Assembly: GCA_002309675.1 (NCBI GenBank)
Contig: DBXX01000092.1
Location: 9,236-17,462 of the forward strand
Source of the DNA: Lachnospiraceae bacterium UBA1201
GTDB taxonomy: Bacteria > Bacillota > Clostridia > Lachnospirales > Lachnospiraceae
DNA: 8,227 nt
Reading direction: 5' to 3'
Made by a program: the position numbers and the translations under genes. This document shows positions 6,039-8,227 of the stretch, piece after piece (within the stretch, counting starts at the first letter, position 1; every line of letters starts with the position of its first letter). Under the pieces are notes generated by a model that made no database searches, was not told the DNA's origin, and saw only the letters and a list, made by a program, of their open reading frames with translations.

Positions 6039-7331
6039 TCAAACCTCGACGTTCACGATCCGCATGTAACGGCTGAGTGCATACTCTCCGTCATGACATT
6101 CACCCGGGAAATAGACGCTCATGTTGCCGCCCTTTGTAACACGTGTCACGCCGCCTTGCACAAAAGTTTCAGCAAGCTTAGCACGGTCTTCCTCCGGGCA
6201 GATGAGGCCTGCCGTCTGCAGATAATAGCGGTCTTTATACAACATCTTACCTATCTGCTTTCGCGGAAGAGGTTTCACCAGAACGTTGCACATCATCGGC
6301 GACAATACCAGATCACTGTCGGACGACAGGATCAGGCTGACGCGACGCCCGCGGAGCACATGGTCTTCCCGACTTTCGGTGCCCATGATCCGCTTCAGAC
6401 TCTGTGTATATGCTACCAGTGTATCCCGTGCGCGCACGCCGATCTCGTCGGAGGCATTTTCATTTGCCGCCTTCTCGAGCAGCGGCAGGAACCGCTCGGC
6501 AAATGCGCGCACCTGTGCCATGTCTTCGGTATCTATGTAGATCACCTGACAGCTGCTACATAGAAGCTGTTTTGTGAATCCAATATGCTTCGCCAGTGCG
6601 GTGAGCTCATCATCTGCATTCGGAACTTCCGAAAGCTTCGACACATAGCAGAACCCGAGTTTCTGGCCCCACTCAATGATCTTCGCGCCCGTCGGAGCGA
6701 GCTGCCGCACAGCACTGATCGCCATGTCGCTGCCCCAGACGCTGATGGCGTTACAAAGCTGCGCCATCTTCTGCATTCCCTGAATATCCGTCGATGCGGT
6801 ATCGAAAACGTAGATGTATTCCTTCAACTCGGGACGATACTCAATGAGTTGTTTTATCAGTTTCAGGGATAATCCATTGTCCGCCGAAGGCAGCTTCAGG
6901 ATGTTGATATTGCCCGTCAGCAGGCCCTCCACCAGCGAGTACGCCGGCAGGAAGTCCATGTTGCCTGCGGAAATGTGAAACAGCACGCCCAGAGGCACCT
7001 TCTTCACACGGATCTGCGAGAAGCCCTCGATCGGTTCGGTCACGTATTCTTTCGTGCTCCCGAGCTCGGTATCGAGTTTCAGATGCAGGTGTTCTTTCGA
7101 CAGAAGCGTCACCGCCTGCTCTTTGTAAGTTTCCACGATGTCCTTCGGGAAGGACGTGAGCAGGTCGTCAAACCGTCCCGCGAGCAGGTCCTCGCGCAGA
7201 CATTCCACCGCCTCGATCACGACCTCCGGGGACAATGTCTTACCCAGGAGCGTCGGAATCTTCTTCTTCAGCAACGAAAGTAGCCGGTTCTGTTCCGAAC
7301 TCTCATAGGTCATACCATCAAACAGAATCAT
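6039..7331 (-). CDS. LuxC-family acyl-CoA / fatty-acyl reductase
   Basis: 430-residue NADPH-type acyl reductase of the LuxC family, related to aldehyde dehydrogenases. LuxC reduces an acyl thioester, supplied by LuxE or as acyl-CoA, to an aldehyde. Visible signatures: the segment HISAGNMDFLPAYSLVEG starting at residue 119, followed by the TGNINILKLPS nucleotide-binding-like stretch; WGSD at 199-202; and the cysteine-containing QLLCSSC at 255-261, whose Cys258 is the likely catalytic nucleophile. Length is a little under the roughly 480 residues of luminous LuxC. Start ATG at 7331 is supported by a GAAGGGGG ribosome binding site 7 nt upstream and the ATGA overlap with the LuxE-like gene, the classic pairing. 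No luxA or luxB is present in the window, so a non-luminescent role (aldehyde or alcohol formation from a fatty or other carboxylic acid) is inferred; substrate unknown. Confidence 0.9.
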   Translation of the reverse strand: MILFDGMTYESSEQNRLLSLLKKKIPTLLGKTLSPEVVIEAVECLREDLLAGRFDDLLTSFPKDIVETYKEQAVTLLSKEHLHLKLDTELGSTKEYVTEPIEGFSQIRVKKVPLGVLFHISAGNMDFLPAYSLVEGLLTGNINILKLPSADNGLSLKLIKQLIEYRPELKEYIYVFDTASTDIQGMQKMAQLCNAISVWGSDMAISAVRQLAPTGAKIIEWGQKLGFCYVSKLSEVPNADDELTALAKHIGFTKQLLCSSCQVIYIDTEDMAQVRAFAERFLPLLEKAANENASDEIGVRARDTLVAYTQSLKRIMGTESREDHVLRGRRVSLILSSDSDLVLSPMMCNVLVKPLPRKQIGKMLYKDRYYLQTAGLICPEEDRAKLAETFVQGGVTRVTKGGNMSVYFPGECHDGEYALSRYMRIVNVEV

Positions 7332-8227
7332 ACCTGCACCCCCTTCAGTATGTCGGCTGCGCCGGCAGCGCAGGTCTTTATGTCATCCGGTGCCACACGC
7401 CCGACGATCTCCAAATACGGAGATTTTACACCACACGGACAATGCGAACCGTCGTGCAGTATCCCCAGATCATCCGTCATGATCGAAAGGATGGGCGTTG
7501 CTTTACAGATCGGCGTGATCAGGTTCACGAGACCGATCTGTCCCAACGGCAGTGGCTCTAACGTGTCCACATCCCGAATCACGACTTTACTGTAAACCGG
7601 CACATGAAAATGGTGACACGCACAGTCCGTATACAGAATCGGATGCTCCACGGCGCCGAAGAATTCCACAATATTCTCTTCGTCGATATTCAGTGTTTTT
7701 TTCGCCAGTTTGTAGAAGGTCTCTTTGTCGACAGCCTCCTGGTAGAACTGCTTCCAGCCGCCGCCCAGCAGAATCATGGAGTCCTTCGGAAGTTTGAAGG
7801 AAAGTCCCCTCTCCTCTAAGATGCGAAACAGGAAAAATGTGTAGGAAGGAAAGCCCATAAAACGCACGGGTGCCTTCCCTTTTTCGTATTTCCCGAGCGC
7901 TTCTACGATGCTGTCGAAGTCGGGCTTGTAGCCTTCCGCCGTGTGTTTCAGAATGAATTTGCGACTGATGGCGGGCGCCAGGAACGTTGTCAGATACGCT
8001 GTCTTCGTCACCGCAGTTTTGTTCGAACGATGGGGCTTATACCCCATCACGATGTATCGGCAAGGTGTTGCCGACATGATCTTGTGATAGCGCGTGACCT
8101 TCACCGACATACGAAGGGCAGCCTTAAGAGCCGCAGGCTCAAAGCGGATGTGGCTCATACGGCCGCTGGTACCGGACGATGTCGCCATCACCACGTAGCG
8201 GCCCGAACGGAAGTCGTGCTGCTTCAT
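7328..8227 (-). CDS. LuxE-family acyl-protein synthetase (partial, N-terminus outside window)
   Basis: Adenylate-forming enzyme of the LuxE family. In luminous bacteria LuxE activates a fatty acid with ATP and passes the acyl group, via a cysteine, to the reductase LuxC. Seen here (numbering from the codon at 8227): the phosphate-binding loop TSSGTSG at residues 16-22, GGGWK at 155-159, TDDLGI at 251-256 and a final VGR at 275-277, all placed as in luminous LuxE proteins as I remember them. In those proteins the TSSGT loop lies about 100 residues in, so the Met at the window edge is probably internal and roughly 100 residues are missing. Cysteine pairs DCAC (202, 204) and HCPC (263, 265) could bind a metal; Cys286 near the C-terminus is a candidate acyl-carrying residue (inference). 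Its TGA stop overlaps the ATG of the LuxC-like gene, so the two are translationally coupled. Family assignment is firm; the natural acid substrate is unknown. Confidence 0.88.
   Translation of the reverse strand: MKQHDFRSGRYVVMATSSGTSGRMSHIRFEPAALKAALRMSVKVTRYHKIMSATPCRYIVMGYKPHRSNKTAVTKTAYLTTFLAPAISRKFILKHTAEGYKPDFDSIVEALGKYEKGKAPVRFMGFPSYTFFLFRILEERGLSFKLPKDSMILLGGGWKQFYQEAVDKETFYKLAKKTLNIDEENIVEFFGAVEHPILYTDCACHHFHVPVYSKVVIRDVDTLEPLPLGQIGLVNLITPICKATPILSIMTDDLGILHDGSHCPCGVKSPYLEIVGRVAPDDIKTCAAGAADILKGVQV

Noticed and set aside
5996..6041. Internal promoter after the LuxC-like gene (TTGAAA around 6034-6040)
   Set aside because: At 16-18 bp spacing there is no sequence close to TATAAT, so the match is not convincing.
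6039..8227. Reading the LuxE/LuxC pair as part of a bioluminescence operon
   Set aside because: No luxA, luxB or luxD-like gene is present; downstream genes are unrelated. The pair occurs in non-luminous bacteria too.

Overview
All convincing genes in this window lie on the minus strand, so they are described from high to low coordinates. Strong AGGAGG-type ribosome binding sites, moderate GC, a single-membrane secreted-protein repertoire (a lipoprotein and a large Ig/InlB-B-repeat surface protein) and LRR domains of the LxCxxNxL type point to a Bacillota/Clostridia organism, probably a gut or rumen Lachnospiraceae-like bacterium. This taxonomic call is an inference from protein style. No rRNA, tRNA, mobile element or CRISPR array was seen, and no gene-free stretch exceeds about 110 bases.

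Layout. 8227-7328: 3' part of a LuxE-family acyl-protein synthetase (adenylate-forming enzyme), cut by the window edge. 7331-6039: LuxC-family acyl-CoA / fatty-acyl reductase, with a 4-nt ATGA overlap with the LuxE-like gene. 5996-5769 and 5767-5624: two very small membrane proteins (75 and 47 aa) separated by one nucleotide. The second overlaps by ATGA the start of a membrane-anchored PstS-like solute-binding protein (5627-4644). 4613-3819: ADP-ribosylglycohydrolase-family enzyme. 3791-1692: 699-aa lipoprotein made of two tandem [EF-hand + leucine-rich-repeat] modules. After a 108-nt gap holding an A/T palindrome and a good -10 box comes the N-terminal 527 codons of a secreted surface protein (1583 to beyond base 1) with FN3-like, Listeria-Bacteroides (InlB B) repeat and Ig-like domains.

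The seven genes from the LuxE-like enzyme to the LRR lipoprotein are co-directional with gaps of 42 nt or less, several of them overlapping, and no obvious terminator lies between them. They could be one transcription unit whose promoter is outside the window. The tightest, most clearly coupled blocks are LuxE-LuxC and 75aa-47aa-PstS-like. Chemically, the LuxE/LuxC pair is expected to activate and reduce a carboxylic acid to an aldehyde. No luciferase genes (luxAB) are visible, so bioluminescence is not implied. How the aldehyde chemistry would relate to the small membrane proteins, the solute-binding protein and the ADP-ribosylhydrolase is unknown. The last surface protein appears to be a separate transcription unit.

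Two real genes are easy to miss in ORF calling: the 47-aa membrane protein (too short) and the large surface protein at the left edge (no stop inside the window).
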